In this document: positions 7,746 to 16,302 of the stretch, one piece after another
Layout of the letters: each line of letters opens with the position of its first letter
How positions within the stretch are numbered: the stretch's first letter is position 1
Assembly: GCF_003054245.1 (NCBI RefSeq)
Contig: NZ_QBKR01000001.1
Location: 124,001 to 188,000 of the forward strand
Direction: 5' to 3'
From: Melghirimyces profundicolus
Lineage (GTDB): Bacteria > Bacillota > Bacilli > Thermoactinomycetales > DSM-45169
Length of the DNA stretch: 64,000 nucleotides
The notes under the pieces: model-generated
What the model saw: the letters and a program-made list of their open reading frames with translations, nothing else
Database searches by the model: none
Told to the model about the DNA's origin: nothing
Translations under genes and position numbers: made by a program

Positions 7746-8978
7746 ATGGAGAAACTGGCGATTCACGGGGGGGATCCGGTTCGGACGGAACCCTTTCCCC
7801 GCTGGCCGGTCTGGGGAGAAGAGGAGAAAGAGCTGTTGCTGGAGGTTCTTCATTCCGGGAAGTGGGGAGGAACCGGCCGGGTTTTGACGGGGGAAGGCAC
7901 CTCCAAACTGGAGGAGCTGGAAAAGCGATTGACAGCATTTCAAGGCGCCCGCCACGGCATAACCACAGTGAATGGCACCATGGCCATCACGGTGGCGCTG
8001 CAAGCAGCAGGTATTGAGCCCGGCGATGAAGTCATCATGCCCCCTTACACCTTTATTGCCACCGCAACGGCGGCTCTTCTCTTCGGAGCGATTCCGGTAT
8101 TTGCCGATGTGGAGGAAGAGACGCTTCTCCTCGATCCCGCAAAAGTGGAAGAGGCGGTCACCCCCCGTACGAAGGCCGTCATACCGGTTCATTTGGCCGG
8201 GGCTTCGGCCGATATGACCCGGTTAAAGGAAACGGCCCGCCGGTACGGTCTGTCGATCATTGAAGATTCCGCCCAGGCGGTGGGGACCCGCTGGGAGGAC
8301 AAAGGGGTGGGGGCCCTTGGGAATTTGGGCACGTTCAGCTTCCAGTCGGGCAAGAATCTGACTGCCGGTGAAGGGGGATTCATTCTCACCAATGATGAGA
8401 GGTTGGCGCAGAAAGCATGGTCGCTGGCCAATGTGGGTCGGGTGAAAGCGGGGGGCTGGTATCAACATGAGCGGATCGGATGGAACCTCCGGATGACTGA
8501 ATGGCAGGCTGCCATTCTTCTGGCACAGATGAATCGGCTGCCGGAACAGTTGAAAAAAAGGGAACAAAACGCCCGCATATTGGATCGCTTGCTCGGCAAA
8601 ATCAGCGGGATCGAACCGGTGAAAACGGATCCGAGGGTGACCCGACACGCGCGCCATCTGTATTTGTTCCGGATTCAATCTTCGGTCATCCCCATGAATA
8701 AAGAAGAGTTCCTCCGGGCGGTTCAGGCGGAAGGGATTCCCTTGTCACCAGGCTACGTCTCACTGAACCGCCATCCCGCCGTCCTTCGTTCGATCCGGAA
8801 ATGGACCGGGGAACATCGGGTGAATCCCTGTCCGGTTGCGGAGAGGATGGCGGACCGGGAAGCGTTTTGGCTGGGACAGAATATTCTCCTTGCCGATGAA
8901 CGAGCCATGTTTCAGATCGCACGGGCCATTGAGAAAGTCATCGCCTACCTCGGTTCTCGAAAGGAGGTGAAAGGATGA
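7746..8978 (+). CDS. DegT/DnrJ/EryC1/StrS family PLP aminotransferase (second of two)
   Basis: 410 residues, paralogous to the preceding gene but clearly diverged. It begins MEKLAIHGGDPVRT, has NGTMAITVALQ for phosphate binding, IIEDSAQAVG for the cofactor aspartate and Lys203 in FQSGKNLTAGEGG. An AAGGAGGTC site precedes the ATG. The stop overlaps the next gene's start (ATGA). Two adjacent, non-identical DegT proteins may form a heteromer or act on successive sites of one sugar; the sequence does not decide which. The start was taken at the ATG homologous to the first paralogue rather than any upstream codon inside the neighbouring gene. Confidence 0.85.
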   Translation: MEKLAIHGGDPVRTEPFPRWPVWGEEEKELLLEVLHSGKWGGTGRVLTGEGTSKLEELEKRLTAFQGARHGITTVNGTMAITVALQAAGIEPGDEVIMPPYTFIATATAALLFGAIPVFADVEEETLLLDPAKVEEAVTPRTKAVIPVHLAGASADMTRLKETARRYGLSIIEDSAQAVGTRWEDKGVGALGNLGTFSFQSGKNLTAGEGGFILTNDERLAQKAWSLANVGRVKAGGWYQHERIGWNLRMTEWQAAILLAQMNRLPEQLKKREQNARILDRLLGKISGIEPVKTDPRVTRHARHLYLFRIQSSVIPMNKEEFLRAVQAEGIPLSPGYVSLNRHPAVLRSIRKWTGEHRVNPCPVAERMADREAFWLGQNILLADERAMFQIARAIEKVIAYLGSRKEVKG

Positions 8979-10870
8979 AGGTTTTTCTTTCAGGGGATTT
9001 GAAAGGACTGGAAGGCGGACTGAAAGAGTTGGAGAACGACCTCTCTTTTGTGAGAGATCCCTCGGGAATTCCGATCCAGGTGAGCCGGATAAAAGAAAAC
9101 CGGTTGCGTGTGACACTGGGGAAAGATGGAGGGGAAATCCACTATCACCAGCCGATCCATTTCTTCCGGGGCGTGGGATGGGTGTTGGAGGCAATGACGG
9201 ACCGCCGGACCATCGCGGTGGAGGAAGAACCCCAGTTCACCATGAACGGGGCGATGTTTGATTGTTCCCGCAATGCCGTGTTCCGACCGGAAACCCTGAA
9301 AACGGTCATCCGGATGATGGCCTTGATGGGTTTAAACATGCTGATGCTGTATACGGAAGATACTTACACCGCAAAGGGGGAATCTTACTTCGGTTACATG
9401 CGCGGCCGCTACACCCCGGAAGAGTTGAAGGAACTGGATCATTATGCGTCTCTCTTCGGAATTGAGATGATTCCCTGCATCCAGACCCTGGCTCATCTCG
9501 CCTCTTTTTTGCACTGGGATCGGGCGAATGAATTGCGGGATACAGAGGATGTGCTGCTGGCAAATTCGGAGGCAACCTATCGGTTTATCGACCGTTTGAT
9601 TTCTTCCGTCGCCGGTTGTTACAGGAGCAAACGAATTCATATCGGAATGGATGAGGCTTTTGGCCTTGGAAGAGGACGTTTTCTGGATCGTTTTGGTTAT
9701 CAACGGCCCTTTGACATCATGGCCCGACACTTGAACAAGGTGGTCGAGATCACGGATCGTTATGGTCTGTCACCGATGATCTGGTCGGATATGATGTTTC
9801 GGATGGGCTCAAAGGATCACCGTTATTACGACCTGGATGCGGTGATCCCTGAAGAGGCGTTAAAGATGATGCCCGATGGGCTCCAATACGTTTACTGGGA
9901 TTATTATCATACGGATGCCGATTTTTACAGAAAATTTATCAATCAACATCGAGCGTTGGGTTCCATCCCCGTTTTTGCCGGCGGGATCTGGACATGGGCC
10001 GGCCCTGCCATCCATTATGAAAAAACCTTCAAGACAACCGATGCGGCCCTGTCCGCCTGCAAGGCGGAAGGGGTTCGGGAGGTCTTTGCCACTCTTTGGG
10101 GAGATGACGGGGCGGAAACCAACATGCTGAACGGGTTGTTGGGCCTTCAACTGTTTGCGGAGCATGGGTATGCACGGAAGCCGGAAGCCGGTCAGTTGCG
10201 GAGACGGTTTGCCTCCTGCACCGGGGGGAACTATGAAGCGTTTCTAAGGCTCGGGAAGTTTGACACGTTGCCCGAAGCGGATCAATCCGGATTGATCCCG
10301 GACAATCCATCCAAATTTCTGCTGTGGCAGGATCCGCTCCTCGGGTTGTTTGATCGGCATGTCGAAGGAACCCGGGCGAAAGAGTTTTACACCCGGTTGC
10401 ATCGGGAATTTCAAGAAGATTTTCGCAACGGGGACCGGTGGCGGGAATTGTTTGAAGTGCCCCTTTATCTCAGCTCTGTCCTCATGCGGAAAAGTAATCT
10501 CGGGCTTCGCATCAAAAAAGCCTATGACCAACAGGATGTCCACTTATTAAAACGGATCGCGGGGGAAGAGATCCCGGTTTTGGCCCGTGAGGTGGAGAAT
10601 CTGAGAAATGCCCATCGAAAACAGTGGATGGAAACCTTCAAGCCTTTCGGATGGGAAGTGCTGGACCTCCGTTACGGGGGATTGTTATCGCGGTTGGATA
10701 CCGCAGGACAACGCCTGCTGGACTTTTGTGGCGGAAAAATCAAACGGGTGGAGGAGTTGGAAGAAGACCGCCTCGGCTTCGACGGCTTCCAGAAAACGGA
10801 TCAACCCGGTATGGGAAAGGCGGTTCTTTATTCCCGGATTGCTTCGGCCTCCGTCATGGGATTTCGTTGA
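8975..10870 (+). CDS. GH20 beta-N-acetylhexosaminidase, GcnA-like
   Basis: 631 residues, close to the length of GcnA-type GH20 enzymes. A small N-terminal domain is followed by a TIM barrel beginning near FTMNGAMFDCSRNAVF. The hallmark HIGMDEA places the catalytic Asp226-Glu227 pair of substrate-assisted retaining hexosaminidases, and GGIWTWAGP and TLWGDDGAE supply the expected tryptophan-rich sugar pocket. No signal peptide is visible, so it should act on imported oligosaccharides in the cytoplasm, releasing terminal beta-linked GlcNAc or GalNAc. It overlaps the upstream aminotransferase gene by four bases. A C-terminal helical domain follows the barrel. Given the agaS-gatY-pfkB genes nearby, GalNAc may be the relevant product, which is inference. 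Confidence 0.85.
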   Translation: MKVFLSGDLKGLEGGLKELENDLSFVRDPSGIPIQVSRIKENRLRVTLGKDGGEIHYHQPIHFFRGVGWVLEAMTDRRTIAVEEEPQFTMNGAMFDCSRNAVFRPETLKTVIRMMALMGLNMLMLYTEDTYTAKGESYFGYMRGRYTPEELKELDHYASLFGIEMIPCIQTLAHLASFLHWDRANELRDTEDVLLANSEATYRFIDRLISSVAGCYRSKRIHIGMDEAFGLGRGRFLDRFGYQRPFDIMARHLNKVVEITDRYGLSPMIWSDMMFRMGSKDHRYYDLDAVIPEEALKMMPDGLQYVYWDYYHTDADFYRKFINQHRALGSIPVFAGGIWTWAGPAIHYEKTFKTTDAALSACKAEGVREVFATLWGDDGAETNMLNGLLGLQLFAEHGYARKPEAGQLRRRFASCTGGNYEAFLRLGKFDTLPEADQSGLIPDNPSKFLLWQDPLLGLFDRHVEGTRAKEFYTRLHREFQEDFRNGDRWRELFEVPLYLSSVLMRKSNLGLRIKKAYDQQDVHLLKRIAGEEIPVLAREVENLRNAHRKQWMETFKPFGWEVLDLRYGGLLSRLDTAGQRLLDFCGGKIKRVEELEEDRLGFDGFQKTDQPGMGKAVLYSRIASASVMGFR

Positions 10871-10881
10871 GCGCAGGGAAG

Positions 10882-10932
10882 GGATTTAAAGACCATATAA
10901 AGACTTGTCCAGATTTAACTGTTAATTATAAT
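10882..10932 (+). promoter_or_regulatory. Internal promoter with shared regulon box (copy 3)
   Basis: GGATTTAAAGAC (10882-10893), seven bases, then AGACTTGTCC (10901-10910); TTGTCC is followed after 16 nt by TATAAT (10927-10932). It nearly matches the copy at 3586-3614 and gives the receptor and downstream genes their own start. Confidence 0.7.
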
Positions 10933-10994
10933 GGAAGAGACAAATGATACAGAAATTTCAGATTAAAATACTTTTGATTCAGGGAGGGTGTCTG

Positions 10995-12554
10995 ATGAAA
11001 GCTTGGAGGAAGGGTTGGATCCTGTTTTTGGTGGTCATTCTGGCCGGAGGTTTGCTGGCCTGTTCTTCAAAAGAAGCAACGGATACGGATTCCAAGGATA
11101 AAAAGTACACGATCACATCCCTGGACTTTTTGTACACCGATATCCCGCCTAAAGACGGGAAAGGGATCAAGATGATTGAGAAACGCTTCAATGTGGATTA
11201 TAAGCGGGAGTACGGGATCTACACGGACTACAAAGAAAAGCTGACCTCCCGGGTGGCTTCCGGGGATATTCCCGATGTGATGGGCTTCACAATGGAAGAA
11301 GACAAGGCCAACTACTTTAAATGGGCGAAACAGGGGGCATTTTTACCCCTGAACGAGTATATTGACGAGTACCCCAGCCTGAAGAGGGTTCCCAAAGAAG
11401 TGTGGAATTCCGTTTCCATTGACGGAAAAATCTATGCCATCCCGAGGTACTTCCCCAAAAACTACCTGAACTCTCCGATTATCCGAAAGGACTGGCTGGA
11501 TAAATTGGGGCTTGAAATGCCCACCAATTACGATGAGCTGAAGAAGGTGGCGATCGCTTTTGCCAAGGAAGATCCGGATGGCAACGGAAAGGATGACACG
11601 TATGGGCTGGTTCTGGGCGAAAAGGGCTATCCTTTCTATCATTTCGGCACCTACTGGGATGCGGATGCCTGGTACCACAAAAACGACAATGGGGAGTATA
11701 TTCCCGGTGTCATCTCCGAAGCCCGGAAACAATCGATTGAAACAATGGCAGAACTGTACAAAGAGGGGGCGATTCAAAAGGAGTTCATTCTGCTGAAACC
11801 CAATGAAGCCAACACCAAGGTGTTTTACGCCGGCAAGGCCGGAATTTTCATCGGATCTCCCCGCGGGATGGCTGAAGATTACATGAAAGCGTTGAAAAAG
11901 ATCGACTCCAAAGCGGAATTGGCTGCCATACCGCCATTCGAAGCACCGGACGGGTCCAGGGGCTACACTTCGGGGTCAGGTTATTACACGGTGAATACCC
12001 TCTCCGCAAAACTGGCGGATGATCCGGGAAAAGTGCGCCGGATTCTTGAGATGATCGATTTCGGTCGCAAATTTTATCCCCTGGAAGAGCGTACCCCCCA
12101 AAACAAGGATTTTGACTGGCTGTACGGTCATGAAGGTAAAGGTTACGAGATGGCGGACGGAAACGCCATTCCCGAATCGGGAACCAAGGGTCTCGCTCCC
12201 TGGCACTATCTTCTGGATAACAAGATGTGGGCCCCCAATGACGAGGCGAATGAATACTCCAAGACATACAAGGATCCCACACTGAAAAATCTGGTCAAAG
12301 ATTTGGAAAAGATGCATACGGAGATCGAGCATTATAACAATCCCGTGCATCAAGTTTTTTCTCCGACGCTGGTGAACAAGGGACGGGAGATCACCGACCG
12401 GTTGTTAAACGAACAAGCGAAAATGATCACCGGCGACCGACCGCTCTCCGATTGGGATCAAGTGGTTCAAGAGTATCTGAAGGACGGGGGGGCGCAGATG
12501 ATTGAAGAAGTGAACCGGGGAATCAAAGAGAAAAACATTCAACCCGGTTGGTAA
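10995..12554 (+). CDS. LplA-type extracellular sugar-binding lipoprotein (first of two)
   Basis: 519 residues. A lipoprotein signal peptide ends in GGLLAC with Cys23 as the lipidated residue, so it is tethered outside the membrane. The mature protein belongs to the large (about 500-residue) solute-binding proteins of the LplA/YtcQ group that deliver oligosaccharides to LplB/YtcP-type permeases; a DPDGNGKDDTYG segment near residue 200 resembles the calcium-binding loop common in this group. ATG 10995 follows AGGGAGGGTG; a further upstream ATG at 10944 would precede the ribosome site. It stands directly behind box copy 3. A strongly similar paralogue lies at 18156, at the far end of the transport genes. 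Confidence 0.85.
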   Translation: MKAWRKGWILFLVVILAGGLLACSSKEATDTDSKDKKYTITSLDFLYTDIPPKDGKGIKMIEKRFNVDYKREYGIYTDYKEKLTSRVASGDIPDVMGFTMEEDKANYFKWAKQGAFLPLNEYIDEYPSLKRVPKEVWNSVSIDGKIYAIPRYFPKNYLNSPIIRKDWLDKLGLEMPTNYDELKKVAIAFAKEDPDGNGKDDTYGLVLGEKGYPFYHFGTYWDADAWYHKNDNGEYIPGVISEARKQSIETMAELYKEGAIQKEFILLKPNEANTKVFYAGKAGIFIGSPRGMAEDYMKALKKIDSKAELAAIPPFEAPDGSRGYTSGSGYYTVNTLSAKLADDPGKVRRILEMIDFGRKFYPLEERTPQNKDFDWLYGHEGKGYEMADGNAIPESGTKGLAPWHYLLDNKMWAPNDEANEYSKTYKDPTLKNLVKDLEKMHTEIEHYNNPVHQVFSPTLVNKGREITDRLLNEQAKMITGDRPLSDWDQVVQEYLKDGGAQMIEEVNRGIKEKNIQPGW

Positions 12555-12574
12555 TCGAATGTGTGCTGGTTTTT

Positions 12575-12602
12575 TCTCCCGGAGATCGTTTTCTCCGGGA
12601 GA
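12575..12602 (+). other. Intercistronic RNA hairpin downstream of the receptor gene
   Basis: TCTCCCGGAGA (12575-12585) pairs perfectly with TCTCCGGGAGA (12592-12602) around a six-base loop. No U-run follows, so it is not a standard terminator. Such hairpins often protect the receptor mRNA 3' end or partly attenuate downstream genes. Confidence 0.7.
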
Positions 12603-12649
12603 ATTCAAATCAATCGTGTTCATCGGTGTAAGGCGAAAGGGGCTTACGA

Positions 12650-13666
12650 ATGGTTACTGTGGAAGAGTTGGAGAGAGTATTGACGGAACCATCGGAGAAG
12701 CTGATCCGGGATCTTGCGGAGTTGGAGGGGGATCTGCTGGTTTTGGGAGCGGGTGGGAAAATGGGACCCAGCTTGGTCCGGTTGGCTAAAAATGCGTTTC
12801 GGGCGGCCGGCAGGAAGAACCGGGTGATAGCCGTTTCCCGCTTTTCTTCCACTACGTTGCGTCAGGAGCTTGAATCCCACGGGGTGGAAACCATATCCGC
12901 CGATCTCATGGTGGAGAAAGAACTGCAGAGGCTTCCCCTATCCAAAAATGTGATCTTCATGGCCGGTCGAAAATTCGGGACAAAAGGACAGGAACATCAA
13001 ACGTGGGCGATGAATGCTTACCTTCCGGGAAGAGTGGCCCAAAAGTATGTCGGTTCCCGTATGGTCGCTTTTTCCACCGGCAACGTTTATCCCCTCATTC
13101 CGCTCGCTTACGGCGGTGCTTCGGAAGAGCATGCGGTGGATCCGATCGGGGAATACGCCCAATCCTGCCTGGGAAGGGAAAGGATATTTGAACACTTCTC
13201 CCGGAAACACGGCATTCCAATGGTCTTTTTCCGATTGAATTACGCCATCGATCTGCGTTACGGGGTATTGTTGGAAATCGCACGGTCGGTGAAAAACGGA
13301 CAGCCGATCGATCTCCGGATGGGAAATGTCAACGTGATCTGGCAAGGAGATGCCAATGAGATGGCGCTCCGCTCCCTCCTTCATTGTGAATGTCCCCCCA
13401 AGATTCTCAATGTGACGGGGCCCGAGAGCGTCTCCGTCCGCTGGGTGGCCGAACGGTTTGGAGCCCGGTTCGGAAAGAAACCCTTGTTTGTGAACGAAGA
13501 GGAACGCAGCGCCCTCTTAAGCAACGCATCCGCCGCTCATCAATTGTTCGGCTATCCGAACATCTCATTGCGGCAGATGATCGACTGGACCATCCGTTGG
13601 ATCGAGTCAGGGGGAATCACGCTGAATAAACCGACCCATTTTCAAGAGAGGGAGGGAGTGTTTTGA
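12650..13666 (+). CDS. NAD-dependent epimerase/dehydratase-like protein (extended SDR)
   Basis: 338 residues. The Rossmann start is LLVLGAGGKMGPSLV (GxGGxxG), preceded by about 25 extra residues. AFSTGNVYPL carries the active-site Ser/Thr region, but where extended SDRs have YxxxK this protein reads GEYAQSCLGRE, placing Cys where the catalytic Lys should be. It may therefore be non-redox or use another mechanism, or the catalytic pair may lie elsewhere. The ATG follows GAAAGGGG. It lies between the receptor hairpin and the DapA-like gene, so it probably acts on the same imported sugar. NAD binding is likely; the reaction is unknown. Confidence 0.7.
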   Translation: MVTVEELERVLTEPSEKLIRDLAELEGDLLVLGAGGKMGPSLVRLAKNAFRAAGRKNRVIAVSRFSSTTLRQELESHGVETISADLMVEKELQRLPLSKNVIFMAGRKFGTKGQEHQTWAMNAYLPGRVAQKYVGSRMVAFSTGNVYPLIPLAYGGASEEHAVDPIGEYAQSCLGRERIFEHFSRKHGIPMVFFRLNYAIDLRYGVLLEIARSVKNGQPIDLRMGNVNVIWQGDANEMALRSLLHCECPPKILNVTGPESVSVRWVAERFGARFGKKPLFVNEEERSALLSNASAAHQLFGYPNISLRQMIDWTIRWIESGGITLNKPTHFQEREGVF

Positions 13667-13668
13667 AC

Positions 13669-14736
13669 ATGAAAGCACCGGCCCTTCCCGCAAAGGTTCA
13701 ACAGGCCCTGCAAGACGGAGCGGTGATCCCGGCCCATCCGCTGGCCCTGGATGCCGACCGGCGCCTGGATGAAGGTCGGCAGCGCGGATTGACCCGTTAC
13801 TATCTGGACAGCGGCGCCGGCGGGATTGCAGTCGGGGTCCACACAACCCAGTTTGCCATTCGTCACCCGGATGTGGATCTGTTGGAGACGGTTTTGAAAT
13901 TGGCGGCCGAAGAGACCCGGCGGTGGGGGTGCAAACGCCCGGTGATTCTTGTGGCCGGAATTTGCGGCCCGACGGAACAGGCGGTCCGAGAAGCGGAGTT
14001 GGCCCGCCGGTTGGGGTATCATTTGGGTCTTTTGAGTATGGGGGGGCTGGACGGCTGGGACGAGGAAGCTTTATTGGAAAGGGCCCGACGGGTGGGAGAA
14101 GTGATCCCTTTGTTCGGGTTTTATCTGCAACCGGCCGTGGGTGGACGGGTGCTTTCCTTTGATTTTTGGAGAGAATTGGCTGAGAACAGGGCGTTGCAGG
14201 CGATCAAAATCGCTCCTTTTGATCGGTACCGGACCTTGGATGTCGTCCGGGCGGTCTGTCACTCTTCCCGCCGGAACCAAATCGCACTGTACACGGGAAA
14301 CGATGACAATATTGTCCCGGATCTATTGACCGTCTATCGCTTTCGCGTAAAAGGAGAAACCGTGGAAAAGCGGATCGTCGGTGGTCTGCTGGGACAGTGG
14401 GCGGTCTGGACACACCGGGCGGTGAAACTGCTGGACCGGATAAAAAAACTGCGTGAGACAGGAGAACCGGTCCCATTGGATCTTTTGACGCTCGGGGGAG
14501 AATTGACAGACGCGAATGCCGCCATCTTTGATTCCATCCACCATTTTCGTGGCTGCCTCCCCGGAATTCATGAGGTGCTTCGGCGGCAAGGGTTCCTGGA
14601 AGGTCGTTGGTGCCTGGATCCGGACGAAGAGTTGTCCACGGGGCAACGGGAAGAGATCGAACGGGTGATCCGGGATTACCCGTACTTGAGTGATGATGGG
14701 TTTGTCCGGAGCCGGATTCACAGTTGGCTATCCTGA
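13669..14736 (+). CDS. DapA/N-acetylneuraminate lyase family (class I aldolase-like) protein
   Basis: 355 residues, a TIM-barrel member of the dihydrodipicolinate synthase family. Lys180 in LQAIKIAPFDR is in the position of the Schiff-base lysine, and the nearby FYLQP segment supplies a tyrosine like the family's catalytic one. Relatives split or join 2-keto acids with aldehydes (DHDPS, sialic acid lyase, KDG aldolase) or dehydrate keto-deoxy sugars. ATG 13669 has better spacing from GGGAGGGAG than the TTG at 13663. The protein is longer than typical DapA (about 290), with an extra C-terminal segment of about 60 residues. In this locus it is a candidate for cleaving a keto-sugar derived from the glycan. 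Confidence 0.75.
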   Translation: MKAPALPAKVQQALQDGAVIPAHPLALDADRRLDEGRQRGLTRYYLDSGAGGIAVGVHTTQFAIRHPDVDLLETVLKLAAEETRRWGCKRPVILVAGICGPTEQAVREAELARRLGYHLGLLSMGGLDGWDEEALLERARRVGEVIPLFGFYLQPAVGGRVLSFDFWRELAENRALQAIKIAPFDRYRTLDVVRAVCHSSRRNQIALYTGNDDNIVPDLLTVYRFRVKGETVEKRIVGGLLGQWAVWTHRAVKLLDRIKKLRETGEPVPLDLLTLGGELTDANAAIFDSIHHFRGCLPGIHEVLRRQGFLEGRWCLDPDEELSTGQREEIERVIRDYPYLSDDGFVRSRIHSWLS

Positions 14737-14752
14737 AAATCGGAGGGATGGA

Positions 14753-15382
14753 ATGGAAATCCAAGGCTGGGCAGGACGGCTGATGCAGGTGGGAGATTGG
14801 ATGATGCGACTCTGTTATGTCAACCTCCTTTGGTTTGGGTTCACCCTGTTGGGCCTGGGGGCCCTGGGCTTGTTTCCCGCGACGGGCGCAATGTATTCCG
14901 TCATCCGGAAATGGGCGATGGGTGAAGAAGGCCTCCCCGTCTTCAAAATTTTCCGGGAAACGTTTTGTCGGGATTTCTGGCAACTGAACGGATTGATGGC
15001 CGGGTTTGCTTTGATGGGGTTGGGTTTGGTACTGGACTTCCGGTTGGTTCGGATGTGGGAGGTTCCGGGCTGGGCCCATCTCCTTCTGTTCTTCGTTCTC
15101 GTCATCTATTTGATTTCCCTTTTGCAACTGTTTCCTCTGTTTGTCCATTTTCGCATGAAGCTTCCGGGTTATTTCGTGCAGTCGTTTCTCATCACCCTTC
15201 ATTTTCCTTTGATTTCATTTCTGTTGGGGTTCACCGCCTTGCTTTGTTATGGCCTGTTTCAGCTGCTTCCGGGGTTGCTCCCTTTGATCGGGGGCAGTCT
15301 TCCGGCGTATCTGTTCCACAAAATCGCCCATCGAATGTTCAGCACGCTGGAAAAAAGAGAGCTCTCCCCGGATCAGGGATGA
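14753..15382 (+). CDS. YesL-like DUF624 membrane protein
   Basis: 209 residues with about five hydrophobic segments. The N-terminal pattern (GDWMMRLCYVNLLWFGFTLLGLGALGLFPATGAMY) is the signature of DUF624/YesL proteins, found almost only in Gram-positive polysaccharide utilisation clusters next to LplB/YtcP permeases. Its molecular role is not known; it probably sits in the membrane near the importer. The ATG at 14753 has GGAGGG five bases upstream; an upstream ATG at 14690 would lie inside the preceding gene. The first hydrophobic segment ends in LFPATGA, a stretch strongly conserved in the family. Confidence 0.8.
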   Translation: MEIQGWAGRLMQVGDWMMRLCYVNLLWFGFTLLGLGALGLFPATGAMYSVIRKWAMGEEGLPVFKIFRETFCRDFWQLNGLMAGFALMGLGLVLDFRLVRMWEVPGWAHLLLFFVLVIYLISLLQLFPLFVHFRMKLPGYFVQSFLITLHFPLISFLLGFTALLCYGLFQLLPGLLPLIGGSLPAYLFHKIAHRMFSTLEKRELSPDQG

Positions 15383-15399
15383 AAGGAGGAAGGGAAACG

Positions 15400-16302
15400 A
15401 TGGCCGTGGCTGTCGGGGTGGATATCGGGGGAACGAAAGTGGCCTGTGGTCGGGTGGATGATAATGGCCAATGTTTGGACTATGCGGAGCTGCCCAGCAT
15501 GCCACACGATGAAGAAAAGATGTTTCTTCAAGTGACGGAGTGTATCCGGGAGGTTTGGCCGACAACGGGTGCCAGCCAGAAGCCGCCGGTCGGAATCGGT
15601 GTGGGGGTTCCCGGGAAGGTGGATGCCGCGAGGGGAGTCGCGGTGATGCAAAACAACCTCCCATGGGTCAACTTCCCGCTCCGTAAACGGCTTCGGGAGC
15701 GGTTTTCCGTGGATGTCATTCTGGACAACGATGTCTGTATGGCCGCTTATGGGGAATGGATCGAACGGGGGGGAGAGCGGGAAGAAACCTTTGTTTATTT
15801 CACGGTCAGCACCGGGATCGCATGTTGCACCATCCACAAGGGGGAATACCTTCGTGGAGCGGGCTTTGCCGGGGAGATCGGACTCGTTCCTTTTTCGGGA
15901 GGGGACCGACTGGAAAGAAAGGCAGCGGGCCCGGCCATCGGAGGGGGCGGGTTGTCCCCGCGTGAAGTGATGGAAGCTTACCGGAACGGGGACACCCGGG
16001 TGTTGCAACGGGTGGAAGACGTATTGGAAGAATGGGCCCGGGGGGTGTATGCGTTGGTTTCCATCCTGGATCCTCATCATCTGGTGTTGGGAGGCGGGGT
16101 GATGAACCGGAACCCCTTTTTGCTGAATGAAATCCGGGGAAAAATGGATCCTCTTCTGCTCCCGGTGCAGAAGAGTGTTTTAAATCGGCTGTCCCTCAGC
16201 CGTTTGGGAGCGAAAGCCGGCTGTGTCGGAGCGGGTTTAAGGATGCTTAACTGGAGTTCCGATTCCGGGAAAGGGGTGTCCATATGGAACCAAAGCCGGT
16301 GA
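15400..16302 (+). CDS. ROK family sugar kinase
   Basis: 300 residues. VGVDIGGTKVACG is the phosphate-1 ATP motif of the ROK/hexokinase-actin fold, GVGVPGKVD and ILDNDVCMAAYGE give the substrate region with the catalytic Asp (DND), and LVLGGGV closes the adenosine site. Typical ROK kinases have a zinc-binding CxCGxxGC motif after GEIG; here GEIG is followed by LVPFSGGDRLERKAAG with no cysteines, so the zinc site is absent. The ATG at 15400 is ten bases after AAAGGAGG. It overlaps the next permease gene by 19 bases. It presumably phosphorylates the imported sugar or amino sugar, preparing it for isomerase and aldolase steps. Confidence 0.8.
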   Translation: MAVAVGVDIGGTKVACGRVDDNGQCLDYAELPSMPHDEEKMFLQVTECIREVWPTTGASQKPPVGIGVGVPGKVDAARGVAVMQNNLPWVNFPLRKRLRERFSVDVILDNDVCMAAYGEWIERGGEREETFVYFTVSTGIACCTIHKGEYLRGAGFAGEIGLVPFSGGDRLERKAAGPAIGGGGLSPREVMEAYRNGDTRVLQRVEDVLEEWARGVYALVSILDPHHLVLGGGVMNRNPFLLNEIRGKMDPLLLPVQKSVLNRLSLSRLGAKAGCVGAGLRMLNWSSDSGKGVSIWNQSR

